NCBI RefSeq assembly: GCF_001027745.1
Contig: NZ_LECU01000004.1
Location: 310,001 to 374,000 of the forward strand
From: Pedobacter sp. BMA
Lineage (GTDB): Bacteria > Bacteroidota > Bacteroidia > Sphingobacteriales > Sphingobacteriaceae
Reading direction: 5' to 3'
Length of the DNA stretch: 64,000 nucleotides
How positions within the stretch are numbered: position 1 is the first letter of the stretch; each line of letters begins with the position of its first letter. Position numbers and translations under genes: made by a program. Below are positions 1-7,911 of this stretch, in pieces. The notes beneath the pieces were generated by a model. The model was not told the DNA's origin. It did no database searches and saw only the letters and a list, made by a program, of their open reading frames with translations.

Positions 1-213
1 ACCAATATTACCAAGCCCTGAAGCAGAGCGATCATAGTTTTGGTCTGGCAGGGTTGAGTAAATATTTGCTAACGCCTGATCAACTGTTGACTTCCTCTCG
101 TACATCTGATCAAAAGTTAGTCTGTCGTCAGGTACCTGATTCAAGAATTTTTTACAACCGTTATTGCCCATTAATAGCAATACGCCAGCTGTATATATCA
201 ATAATTTTTTCAT
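1..213 (-). CDS. SusD/RagB-family surface lipoprotein, N-terminal part (cut by window edge)
   Basis: Only the first 71 codons lie in the window; the reading frame is open to base 1. The start MKKLLIYTAGVLLLMG is a lipoprotein signal peptide with the candidate lipid-modified cysteine at residue 20, followed by KKFLNQVPDDRL, which is typical of SusD proteins (KxFLdxxP). The residues before the cysteine (NNG) are an unusual lipobox. SusD proteins cap the SusC barrel and bind glycan at the cell surface. The gene starts 10 bases after the susC stop at 224, so the two are co-transcribed. The C-terminal part lies outside the window and cannot be judged. Confidence 0.88.
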   Translation of the reverse strand, partial: MKKLLIYTAGVLLLMGNNGCKKFLNQVPDDRLTFDQMYERKSTVDQALANIYSTLPDQNYDRSASGLGNIG

Positions 214-223
214 GCTTTTAATT

Positions 224-3200
224 TTAGAAATTAGCTGTAAGACCTAAAGAATAGTTAGAGGTTAATGGGTATCTGGTACCATTGGTAGTTAGCAATTCCG
301 GATCCCAAAGCTTAAATTTACTGATGGTAAATACGTTATAACCAGTTCCATAAATTCTCAATCGTTTAATGCCTAGTTTTTTGATACCTTCTTTTAACGT
401 GTAACCTAAATCGGCATTTTTCAACCTTAAAAAGCTGACGTCGCGTGTCCACCAAGTACTGGTTTGATAATTATTGTTGTTGGTACCACCATATGATAAT
501 CGAGGATAAACAGCATCCTGACGTGGATTTGCAACCGTCCAGCGGTTAGCAGCTACCGCTAACATATTTCCTAAACCGCCGGAATTAGCAAAAGACGGAA
601 TATTTATATTGATATCTGCATTATCCTGTCCCTGGAAGAACATGCCAAAATCGAAGTTTTTATAGGTCAATGAAAACCCGAAACCATATGTTGTGCTTGG
701 AATATCTCCTCTACCAATCACCGTTTGGTCAAACGAATCGATTTTACCATCACCATTTAAATCCTTGTATTTAATATCTCCGGGCATTAACGTCCCAAAT
801 TGTGTTGGGCTTGCATTAATTTCTGCCTGGGTATCAAATAATTTTTCAGCTACATATCCAAAACGAGATAAAATATTAAGCCCTCTACGCTCCAACCAAG
901 GATAGGCTTTTGGTGCTTCATCATTTTCAATAACCTTGTCTTTGTTATAGGTAAAGTTAGCTCTTAAATTCAGCGACCAATCCTTGCTCAACTGTGCATC
1001 ATATTGAATAGTACCATCGATACCTTTATTTTCCACAATACCAAGGTTTCCGATAGGTGTGTTGGCTAAGCCGATATAGTTCGGTACAGTTCCTCGGGTT
1101 ATGAATTGATTTTTTCTTCTTTCTTTAAAAAAATCAACAATTAATGAGAGATTATTATTTAGGGTTTTCATCTCAAAGCCCAAATCCTGTTTGCGTGTTT
1201 CCGCCCAGGTAACATCTACTCCATAGGCTGTTACACCTAAACCACCAACGCCGGCATTACCATTTAAACCGTATGTGTAACCACTGGCGCTGCCTACTTT
1301 TGTTAAATAATAAAAACGTTCACCCTCTGTTTGGACATAACCATTACCACCACTACCGCCGCTGCCAACAATACCATCAGAATACCTGAATTTAACCATT
1401 TGAATAGCATCCTTTAACGGTTCAAAGAACTTCTCGCTCGATAATAAATAACCTATACCAATAGCAGGGAAGAAACCATACCGTTTATCAGGTGCAAAGT
1501 TTTCTGAACCATTATAACCCATGTTAAATTCGAAGAAATATTTATTGTCATATGCATAGGTTGCACGACTGGCGATACCCTGTAATCTATAAGGCAAAGA
1601 TTGCGTTAAATTTGGAGCAAACGATGTAGAGTTGTCGTTTTGGTTATAAAGTAATAATCCACTTACCGCATGCTTACCAAAAGTGCGATTATAATTTATT
1701 GCTGCCTCAAAATACATTTTCTTGTCACCGCCATTTGCACTTCCGAAGTTTAAAAAGTCTTGACCTTGTAGCACCAAGCCATATTTATAACCTGAGGCAG
1801 GGTTGCCGGCCACATTGTAAGGGTTAAGGGGATCAATTCTATATAAACTTTCTCTCTTGGTTCTGAAAATTGCACTGTTATTGTTGATGTCAAAAGAGTA
1901 CATGGAAGTAACCGATAAACCTGGCGTAACTTCTTTCAAGTCTTGTGTTAAACGTAAGTTTGAATACAATTGAGTACTGTAACCAATTCTATACCCATTT
2001 CTCGTGATATCTCCATATGGGTTACGTTGATCGGCCTGTGCACTTATCCCTGGTAAACTGCCGTTGGGATAAAGAACCGGAAATGAAGTCGGATTAATTA
2101 AAAATGCCTGACTAAAAATATCCTGTGCTCCTAAATTACTAGGGTAGTTGGTTTGTGCTAAAATACCTTTAATACCCAAGTCCAGTTTGGTTGTCCCGGT
2201 AATATCAAGATTTAAATTGGTGTTGATATTGTATCGGCTAAAATTTTGTTTGACCGCTGAATTTACAGCCTCATCCGTTTTAAACAAACCGTCTTCACCA
2301 TAATATCCGATTGAGACGTAATACTTTGCGTTGGTTACCCCACCGGAAAGATTTGTAATAGCCGACCTGTTTCTCCCAAAATCTTTATATATAGCGTCGA
2401 ACCAGTTTACATTAGGGTATAAGATGGGGTCTGTTCCTGCGGCCGTTTTTTGTACAGCATCAATAGAATATGCCGGCGCAAATGCACCTGCAGCTCCGCC
2501 CCTTAGATAATCTGAATACTTGGCCTCATTAGCAAGATTCATATAATCAACACCATCGATCAATTGTGGTCGATTAGTGAAGCTACTTACACCTTCCCAA
2601 TACTCCACATTGATTCTTGGCGAACCAGTCTTTCCCTGTTTGGTATTAATAAGTATTACACCATTTGCACCACGGATACCATAGACTGCTGTGGCTGCGG
2701 CATCTTTCAATACCGTAAAATTTTCTACATCATAAACGCTAATGTCGTTCAGACTTCGGTTTGGCACACCATCAATAATTACTAAAGGTCCCCTGTCGCC
2801 CGATGTTAGGGAAGAAATGCCACGAATAAAAATATCTGAGCCTGTAGCACCGGGCTCACCATTTCTACTTACATTAATCACACCTGGGATACGGCCTGCC
2901 AGGAGTTGACTCATACTCGAAACTGGCTGTTTTAATTCATCCGCTTTCACAGATGACTGTGCACCAACCAAACTTTCTTTTTTCTGAACTCCGAAACCTA
3001 CAATAGCAACCTCTTCTAAGTTAGACCCTGCAGTTTCTTTGAGTTTAACTTCAATCGTTGTTTTAGTTCCAATTGTAATTTCTTGTGAATCATAACCCAC
3101 ATAAGAAATAATCAATATTGCGTTTTGATCCGGAACCGTTATGGTAAATGCTCCATTTACATCTGCAGCGGCAGTTGTAGATGAGCCTTTTACCTTGATA

Positions 3201-3424
3201 CCTGCTCCGGGAAGTGGTGCACCTGTTTCATCTTTTACGATACCGCGTACCACAATGTCAGCTTTTGTTTGGTTGATGAACTCTGAACTGGTTATGTTAA
3301 CAGCAGTTGCATGAGCGGACGAGTATAAACTGCCATTCAAGACTAATGAGAGAGCGATAGCCTTAAATGCACAATCTTTAAACCTGAGCCTGCCCTCCGT
3401 TAAATTTGTAATTCTTTTTATCAT
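224..3424 (-). CDS. SusC/RagA-family TonB-dependent outer-membrane transporter (SusC1)
   Basis: The product is 1066 residues, a normal length for SusC. Order of parts: signal peptide (about 1-40), a carboxypeptidase-regulatory-like beta-sandwich (about 58-130, VRGIVKDETGAPLPGAGIKV), plug domain (about 140-265, with FIRGISS, LVIIDGVP, VLKDAAATAVYGIRGANGVI) and the long TonB-dependent beta-barrel ending in LGLTANF with the terminal aromatic residue. It imports glycan fragments across the outer membrane with TonB energy. It sits between a discoidin-like lipoprotein gene (upstream) and a SusD gene (downstream), all minus strand, and likely forms an operon with them under the LacI-type operators at 4258 and 4342. 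The substrate cannot be read from the sequence; the GH92 neighbour suggests an alpha-mannoside. Confidence 0.95.
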   Translation of the reverse strand: MIKRITNLTEGRLRFKDCAFKAIALSLVLNGSLYSSAHATAVNITSSEFINQTKADIVVRGIVKDETGAPLPGAGIKVKGSSTTAAADVNGAFTITVPDQNAILIISYVGYDSQEITIGTKTTIEVKLKETAGSNLEEVAIVGFGVQKKESLVGAQSSVKADELKQPVSSMSQLLAGRIPGVINVSRNGEPGATGSDIFIRGISSLTSGDRGPLVIIDGVPNRSLNDISVYDVENFTVLKDAAATAVYGIRGANGVILINTKQGKTGSPRINVEYWEGVSSFTNRPQLIDGVDYMNLANEAKYSDYLRGGAAGAFAPAYSIDAVQKTAAGTDPILYPNVNWFDAIYKDFGRNRSAITNLSGGVTNAKYYVSIGYYGEDGLFKTDEAVNSAVKQNFSRYNINTNLNLDITGTTKLDLGIKGILAQTNYPSNLGAQDIFSQAFLINPTSFPVLYPNGSLPGISAQADQRNPYGDITRNGYRIGYSTQLYSNLRLTQDLKEVTPGLSVTSMYSFDINNNSAIFRTKRESLYRIDPLNPYNVAGNPASGYKYGLVLQGQDFLNFGSANGGDKKMYFEAAINYNRTFGKHAVSGLLLYNQNDNSTSFAPNLTQSLPYRLQGIASRATYAYDNKYFFEFNMGYNGSENFAPDKRYGFFPAIGIGYLLSSEKFFEPLKDAIQMVKFRYSDGIVGSGGSGGNGYVQTEGERFYYLTKVGSASGYTYGLNGNAGVGGLGVTAYGVDVTWAETRKQDLGFEMKTLNNNLSLIVDFFKERRKNQFITRGTVPNYIGLANTPIGNLGIVENKGIDGTIQYDAQLSKDWSLNLRANFTYNKDKVIENDEAPKAYPWLERRGLNILSRFGYVAEKLFDTQAEINASPTQFGTLMPGDIKYKDLNGDGKIDSFDQTVIGRGDIPSTTYGFGFSLTYKNFDFGMFFQGQDNADININIPSFANSGGLGNMLAVAANRWTVANPRQDAVYPRLSYGGTNNNNYQTSTWWTRDVSFLRLKNADLGYTLKEGIKKLGIKRLRIYGTGYNVFTISKFKLWDPELLTTNGTRYPLTSNYSLGLTANF

Positions 3425-3442
3425 GATAAGTTTGTTTGTTGA

Positions 3443-3457
3443 TAGTAACTGTTACTA
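3443..3457. promoter_or_regulatory. 15-base perfect palindrome just upstream of susC1
   Basis: TAGTAAC-t-GTTACTA lies 19 bases before the susC1 start, in the 125-base gap between the lipoprotein gene and susC1. A second, imperfect hairpin with a CGGT/ACCG core lies near 3498-3518. It could be an operator or a short mRNA hairpin that sets expression within the operon. No partner copy was seen elsewhere in the window. Confidence 0.35.
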
Positions 3458-3549
3458 AGCCTGCTTTTAGTTACAATAGATTTCCAGTACCTATCGGCGA
3501 CTACCGACGGTATAAAAAATTGTACTATATATTTGGCTATTTATACGGA

Positions 3550-4110
3550 TTATTGTTGCTCTTCCGGAACTTCGATCAAACGCCATTCAGACAACTGAAA
3601 CAGCGAACCACTTCCGATTGCTGTGATGCTAATGCGGTAAAATTTGTAAGCAATTTTATTTTTAAAACTGTAGGTTTTAACCATGTTCCTTCCGGAAAAG
3701 GTTTCTCCGGTACGCGTATCGAGGTCCACCCAAGTGGTCCCATCCAAAGATCCGCTGAACTTCCAATCCTTAGGATCTCTACCTGGAGCATCGTTACCGG
3801 AAGTCAGTGTATAGGAGGCAACCTGTTGAGGAGTAGCAAAACTCAACTGCATATAAAAGTTATTCGCGTAAGGATTGATTAAAAATTTTGTTGTAAGATC
3901 ATTGTCGACAACTTTTGCAGACCCTTCTGCTCCTGATGAACCACCGGAACTTTCAATATTTACAGAAAGTGTTGCTTTAGAAGTGACATCAACTTTTGCT
4001 TTCCATGTAAATAAATCTACTGCCGGATATTCTTCCTTCGTGCACCCCGATAGCAATGCAAGCACACAGAAGAGTACGGCTACCCTTCTGGTAATTTTGA
4101 AACAATTCAT
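3550..4110 (-). CDS. surface lipoprotein with discoidin-like (F5/8 type C) domain
   Basis: The product is 186 residues with a clear lipoprotein signal (ALLSGC, cysteine at 23). Residues about 50-182 read as a discoidin/galactose-binding-like beta-sandwich: a variable first strand (SAKVVDNDLTTKF), the common core NDAPGRDPKDWKFSGSLDG, and the closing FQLSEWRL. Such domains bind carbohydrate. There is no catalytic domain, so it is probably a surface glycan-binding protein. It is the first gene of the operon, before susC1 and susD1; in most loci of this type such proteins follow susD. Two LacI-type operators lie 148-240 bases upstream. The family call is by motif only. Confidence 0.75.
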   Translation of the reverse strand: MNCFKITRRVAVLFCVLALLSGCTKEEYPAVDLFTWKAKVDVTSKATLSVNIESSGGSSGAEGSAKVVDNDLTTKFLINPYANNFYMQLSFATPQQVASYTLTSGNDAPGRDPKDWKFSGSLDGTTWVDLDTRTGETFSGRNMVKTYSFKNKIAYKFYRISITAIGSGSLFQLSEWRLIEVPEEQQ

Positions 4111-4257
4111 AATAATTAGTTAAATAGTTGTTGGTTGTTGATTGTGGAATGTTTGTTGGCCCATGAGCTAATCGCTAGACACGTGGACAGTTTCTTAGTA
4201 GCTTTATGTCATATAATTCCCTCCATATTATTTATTATTTGCCCTTTAGATTAAAAC

Positions 4258-4269
4258 TAAAACGTTTTA
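4258..4269. promoter_or_regulatory. LacI-family operator O1 (lipoprotein-susC1-susD1 operon)
   Basis: A perfect 12-base palindrome TAAAACGTTTTA with the central CG typical of LacI/GalR operators. On the minus strand the -7-like element TAGTTTTA (4252-4259; consensus TANNTTTG with one mismatch) directly follows and overlaps it by two bases, so a bound repressor would block RNA polymerase. The start codon of the lipoprotein gene is about 148 bases downstream. Confidence 0.7.
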
Positions 4270-4341
4270 TCAAACGATGCTTTAAAAAAGTCCTGCATGC
4301 TCAGAACTTATACCATTACTCTCATTCCCCTTAGGGCTTGC

Positions 4342-4353
4342 TAAAACGTTTTA
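4342..4353. promoter_or_regulatory. LacI-family operator O2, upstream copy
   Basis: A second perfect TAAAACGTTTTA, exactly 84 bases from O1, which is about eight turns of B-DNA. The two sites therefore lie on the same helix face, an arrangement suited to DNA looping by a repressor tetramer or by two dimers. No -7-like element adjoins this copy. Confidence 0.65.
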
Positions 4354-4533
4354 TAACACAATAATAGGAATAAATTCACAATTTTATTTAAACTATCAAA
4401 AAAAAATATGCATTACCAATAGATTTGCACTATTTATAGGAAAAACACCAGATTAAATACCAAGAAAGCTATGAATTCCAAGCATTTATAGACCAGATTA
4501 TCTCCAAAATCACGATTATTTTTGAAAAAAAAA

Positions 4534-4556
4534 GGCGATGTTGCTTCTACATCGCC
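4534..4556 (-). terminator. intrinsic terminator of the ROK kinase gene
   Basis: Stem GGCGATGT/ACATCGCC (8 bp, 7-base loop). On the minus strand the hairpin is followed by nine T residues, 25-50 bases past the ROK stop codon at 4581. It separates the ROK gene from the lipoprotein-susC1 operon. Confidence 0.85.
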
Positions 4557-4580
4557 GTATTTAATGTTTTAAGGGAAATT

Positions 4581-5456
4581 TTACCCGGCATTTTCATCGC
4601 AGCAGCTTGCCGCGCCGATTAAAGCAGCATTTTCTTTGAGTTCGGAGATTTTGATGTCTGCATCTATTTGATTTCCTTTTAGTGTTGCAGTTAATTCCGG
4701 AGCAAAGGCACTAAAAGATTGTGCAATGTTTCCGCCTATAATTACGGTATCAATTTTATGTTTATTGATCACCGGAATTAAGAATTGCGCAAGGTTGTAG
4801 CCAAACTCCATAAATACGCGTGTTGCAGCATGATCGCTTTCTACTATAGCAACCAGTTCTTTTACACCATCGACTTCGTTGCCCGTAAGCTGCTTATATC
4901 GCTTTACGAACCATCGGGTGGACAGGTAATCCTCTGCGATGCCATCCAAAAAAGGAGAGCACCACAAGTCGGCATCAATGGCTTTACTATCGATGCATAA
5001 TGAAGATCCTAAACCAGTACCCAGGGTTAACCCTAAGACGTTGGCATTACCTTTGGCGGCTCCTGCATACACTTCGCCTTGCAGGAATCCTGCGGCGTCA
5101 TTTATAAAATGAATATGATCGGCAGGAATATCCAGTCTTAAGGCCAGTTCCTGTTTGACATTTACACTGTAAAGGGATTTAAATTTATCCTGATCCTTAA
5201 TTAAGGAAATGCCTTCCTCATAATTAAAAGGGCCTGGCATGGCTATACCGACATACCTGGAACCATTTGTAATGTTTTTGAAGGCCTTTTCGATGATATC
5301 GCACCATGCAGATAAAATGACTTCTTTTTTCTCCTGTGAATTCACAGGGCTACGTTTAATGGAATCGTTAACTAATGTACGTGTTTCTAAATCCACCAAT
5401 GCGGCTGTAATGTGTGAACCGCCAATATCTACACCTAATGCAACAGGTTTTACCAT
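4581..5456 (-). CDS. ROK-family sugar kinase (glucokinase/mannokinase-like)
   Basis: The product is 291 residues. The N-terminal phosphate-binding motif is ALGVDIGGSHITAAL (about 6-20), the catalytic aspartate lies in HFINDAAGFLQGE (about 120), and the second nucleotide loop is GLTLGTGLGSSLC. ROK kinases phosphorylate glucose, mannose, fructose or N-acetyl sugars in the cytoplasm. The usual ROK zinc motif CxCGxxGCxE is absent; the matching stretch reads DADLWCSPFLDGIAEDY. There is no DNA-binding domain, so it is an enzyme and not a repressor. It lies 70 bases downstream of the GH92 gene with its own operator and -7 element in that gap, and likely acts on a sugar released by GH92, possibly mannose. 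The exact substrate is unknown. Confidence 0.85.
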   Translation of the reverse strand: MVKPVALGVDIGGSHITAALVDLETRTLVNDSIKRSPVNSQEKKEVILSAWCDIIEKAFKNITNGSRYVGIAMPGPFNYEEGISLIKDQDKFKSLYSVNVKQELALRLDIPADHIHFINDAAGFLQGEVYAGAAKGNANVLGLTLGTGLGSSLCIDSKAIDADLWCSPFLDGIAEDYLSTRWFVKRYKQLTGNEVDGVKELVAIVESDHAATRVFMEFGYNLAQFLIPVINKHKIDTVIIGGNIAQSFSAFAPELTATLKGNQIDADIKISELKENAALIGAASCCDENAG

Positions 5457-5507
5457 TGTATATCTTTATTTCTTAAATTAATTCTCGTGTTTTTCAACAA
5501 AATTGGC

Positions 5508-5528
5508 CAAAAGTAGTAAAACGTTTTT
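5508..5528 (-). promoter_or_regulatory. promoter -7 element and LacI-type operator of the ROK gene
   Basis: On the minus strand TACTTTTG (5515-5508) is an exact TANNTTTG match. The near-palindrome TAAAACGTTTTT (5517-5528) starts one base upstream of it, in the promoter spacer, and overlaps the stop codon of GH92 (5527-5529). I find no clear TTG at -33. The ROK start codon is about 50 bases downstream of the -7 element. Confidence 0.65.
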
Positions 5529-7794
5529 ATAAACTGAGAGAAAACGGTTTATCTTCGTCCAATATCCCTCTTTTTAACGAAGGTTTAACATCCATTTGTA
5601 GTTTTAATACACCACCATTTAGCAAATCTGTATGGTTGAGAAAGTTTTTACTGTACGGCTTTCCATTTAGTGTGGCAGACTTAATATAAACATGGGAAGC
5701 ATCATTAGCAGGGGCTTCAATTACGAATTTTTTTCCATTTTCAAGGTTTATTGTCGTTTTCCGGAAAACGGGACTTCCAAAGACATACTCACCGGTTCCA
5801 GGTGTTACACTATAGAAACCTAATGCACTTAATACATACCAGGAAGAAGTTTGGCCCTGATCTTCATCGCCGGGGTAACCGTTCTCGGAGGCATCATATA
5901 ATTTTTTCATCACCTCCCGTGCATGAAACTGCGATTTCCATGGCTCTTTGGCATAGTTATACAAATAAACCATGTGCTGAATAGGTTGGTTTCCATGTGC
6001 GTACTGCCCCATATTGGCCATTACCATTTCAGTCATTTCGTGTATCATGCCTCCATAGGAACCTACATTGACTTTATTTGGCTCGCTAAATACCGAGTCT
6101 AATTTAGCATTGAAGTTTTTTTCACCTCCCATTAGGTTAATTAAACCTTTTGTATCGTGGAATACCGACCATTGCCAATGCCATGCATTGCCTTCAGTAA
6201 AAGGGCCGCCCCATTCTGTGGGGTCGAATTTTGGTGTCCAGTTGCCCAGAGCGTCTTTTCCCCTCATAAAACGGGTACCAGCGTCATACACATTTTTGTA
6301 GTTATACATCGGCTTTTCGAAAACTTCCATGTAATGTTTATTTCCGGTCATTTGCGCCAGATGGTAGGCGCAGTAATCGTCGTAAGCATATTCGAGCGTT
6401 TTGGCGGTTGCTTCGCGATATTTTGGATATGGAACATATCCGAGCTGGTTGTACTCTTTTACCCCGTCTCTTCCATTAGCAGGACCCCACGGGCCTTTGT
6501 TCATGGCCTCATGGTAATAAGCGTCAAGTGCTTTTTGCGGATTGAAAGTTCTGATGCCCTTTGCCCAGGCATCAGCTAGTAGTGAAATGGCATGGTTTCC
6601 AATCATACTTCCTGCTTCGCTCGGGAAAGACCATGATGGAAGCCAACCACATTGTTCCTGAGCAGCAAGCAAGGCCTGCATGTAACGTCCGTGCATTTCT
6701 GGCTGTATTAAAGTGTTTAAAGGAAACTGAGCACGGAATGTATCCCAAAAACCAGTATCAGTAAACATGTAGCCTTCATGCACTTTCCCATCGTAAGGAC
6801 TAAAGTAATAAGGTTGTCCGGATTCATTTAATTCATAAAACTTTCTCGAAAACAAGCTGGCACGAAAAAAGCAGGAATAAAATGTCTCCATGTCCGCTTT
6901 AGTTCCGCCTTCAACTTCAACTTTTCCTAAAGATTTATTCCATACAGCAGCAGCATTTGCTTTCGTTTGTTCCAATGTTTTATCAGCGCCTAGCTCTCGT
7001 ATTAAATTGAGTTCAGCCTGTTGAAGGCTGATGTAAGATGATGCTGTTTTAGCCTGAACTTTTACTCCATCGGCAAACTGAACAAATGCTCCCTTTCCGA
7101 GGCCTTCAGCAGAAACTGAGTCTATAAGAACTGTGTTTTTTTTATTTTCCCAGGTTCCGAAAGATTTTATGGGTTGATCAAACTGAACAACAAAATAACT
7201 TCTCCAGCCATTTCTAAAGCCTTCGCCATTATTTACCCAGCCTGTAATCTTATTTTCCTTTGGAAAGATTTTTACCCCACTTAAACGGGTATAGCCATCG
7301 AGTACCAGAAAGCTTCTTCTTCCTTTAGGATAAGAGAAGCGTAAATGTGCACCTCTTTCTGATGGTGAGATTTCGGTTGTAATTTCGTTTTCGAAAGTAA
7401 CCTTGTAGTAATTGGGCTTTGCAATTTCATCGTTATGACTGAATCTGGTTTCACGTTTATTTTCATCTACTACCAGATCATCAATTACCGGCATTAATGA
7501 GAAAACTGCATAATCCCGGGTCCACGAACTACATTGATGCGCCTGCTGGAAGCCGCGGATTTTGTCTTTAAAATACTGGTATTTCCAGCCATCGCCATTT
7601 CTACCGGTTTGTGGTGTCCAGGTGTGCATGCCGAATGGCAAGGCTGTTGTAGGATAAGTATTTCCCCGCGTGAGTTCATGCTTGGAATTGGTGCCTTGTA
7701 AAGTATTTACATAGCTTACCCAGTCTTTCTGCTGCGCGAACGAGCCTTTGGCAGCCAGGCAAAGCAGGATGGACAAAATTAATTTAGGTTTCAT
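5527..7794 (-). CDS. GH92 family exo-alpha-mannosidase, secreted
   Basis: The product is 755 residues, the usual GH92 length, with a signal peptide ending near AKGSFAQQ (residue 21). Family landmarks are GNTYPTTALPFGMHTWTPQTG (about 45-65), the substrate loop RGFQQAHQCSSWTRDY (about 78-94), the mid-protein TEGNAWHWQWSVFHD, and the C-terminal GDEDQGQTSSWYVLSALGFY, which supplies acidic catalytic and calcium-site residues. GH92 enzymes are calcium-dependent inverting mannosidases that trim alpha-1,2/1,3/1,4/1,6-linked mannose. The signal peptide places it outside the cytoplasm; there is no lipobox. It lies 117 bases downstream of the DUF4965 gene and is probably co-transcribed with it. The linkage it cuts cannot be read from the sequence. 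Confidence 0.93.
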   Translation of the reverse strand: MKPKLILSILLCLAAKGSFAQQKDWVSYVNTLQGTNSKHELTRGNTYPTTALPFGMHTWTPQTGRNGDGWKYQYFKDKIRGFQQAHQCSSWTRDYAVFSLMPVIDDLVVDENKRETRFSHNDEIAKPNYYKVTFENEITTEISPSERGAHLRFSYPKGRRSFLVLDGYTRLSGVKIFPKENKITGWVNNGEGFRNGWRSYFVVQFDQPIKSFGTWENKKNTVLIDSVSAEGLGKGAFVQFADGVKVQAKTASSYISLQQAELNLIRELGADKTLEQTKANAAAVWNKSLGKVEVEGGTKADMETFYSCFFRASLFSRKFYELNESGQPYYFSPYDGKVHEGYMFTDTGFWDTFRAQFPLNTLIQPEMHGRYMQALLAAQEQCGWLPSWSFPSEAGSMIGNHAISLLADAWAKGIRTFNPQKALDAYYHEAMNKGPWGPANGRDGVKEYNQLGYVPYPKYREATAKTLEYAYDDYCAYHLAQMTGNKHYMEVFEKPMYNYKNVYDAGTRFMRGKDALGNWTPKFDPTEWGGPFTEGNAWHWQWSVFHDTKGLINLMGGEKNFNAKLDSVFSEPNKVNVGSYGGMIHEMTEMVMANMGQYAHGNQPIQHMVYLYNYAKEPWKSQFHAREVMKKLYDASENGYPGDEDQGQTSSWYVLSALGFYSVTPGTGEYVFGSPVFRKTTINLENGKKFVIEAPANDASHVYIKSATLNGKPYSKNFLNHTDLLNGGVLKLQMDVKPSLKRGILDEDKPFSLSL

Positions 7795-7858
7795 TTAGTT
7801 TGTTTGTGTTTATTGGTTCAATGATGTGCTAACCCTACACCATATCGAATGTTTGTTA

Positions 7859-7906
7859 AAATCAGCGCTTGCCTGCATAGGTAGAAAAAGCAAGCAAGGC
7901 TGATTT
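7859..7906 (-). promoter_or_regulatory. hairpin between the DUF4965 and GH92 genes
   Basis: AAATCAGC-GCTTGC (7859-7872) pairs with GCAAGC-(AAG)-GCTGATTT (7890-7906): 14 base pairs with a three-base bulge and a 17-base loop. On the minus strand the stem is followed by TTTTAAC, a weak T-tract. It could be a leaky terminator or a stabilising end that lowers GH92 output relative to the upstream gene. Confidence 0.5.
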
Positions 7907-7911
7907 ATATT

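Larger units (their letters stand above)
4111..4580. other. 470-base regulatory gap between ROK kinase and lipoprotein operon
   Basis: I see no gene here. It holds the promoter region of the minus-strand lipoprotein-susC1-susD1 operon, two copies of the palindrome TAAAACGTTTTA (4258 and 4342) and the terminator of the ROK gene (4534-4556). The bases between are very AT-rich with A/T tracts around 4375-4430. Confidence 0.7.

Noticed and set aside
1309..1318. AAAACGTT-like strings inside susC1, acnB and the gene at 46699
   Set aside because: They are within coding sequence, not palindromic over 12 bases, and not near starts.
3436..3882. 148-codon plus-strand frame over the lipoprotein gene
   Set aside because: Opposite strand of a clear lipoprotein with discoidin motifs; shadow.
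6157..6579. 140-codon plus-strand frame
   Set aside because: Antisense of the GH92 gene; no signal, domain or start context.
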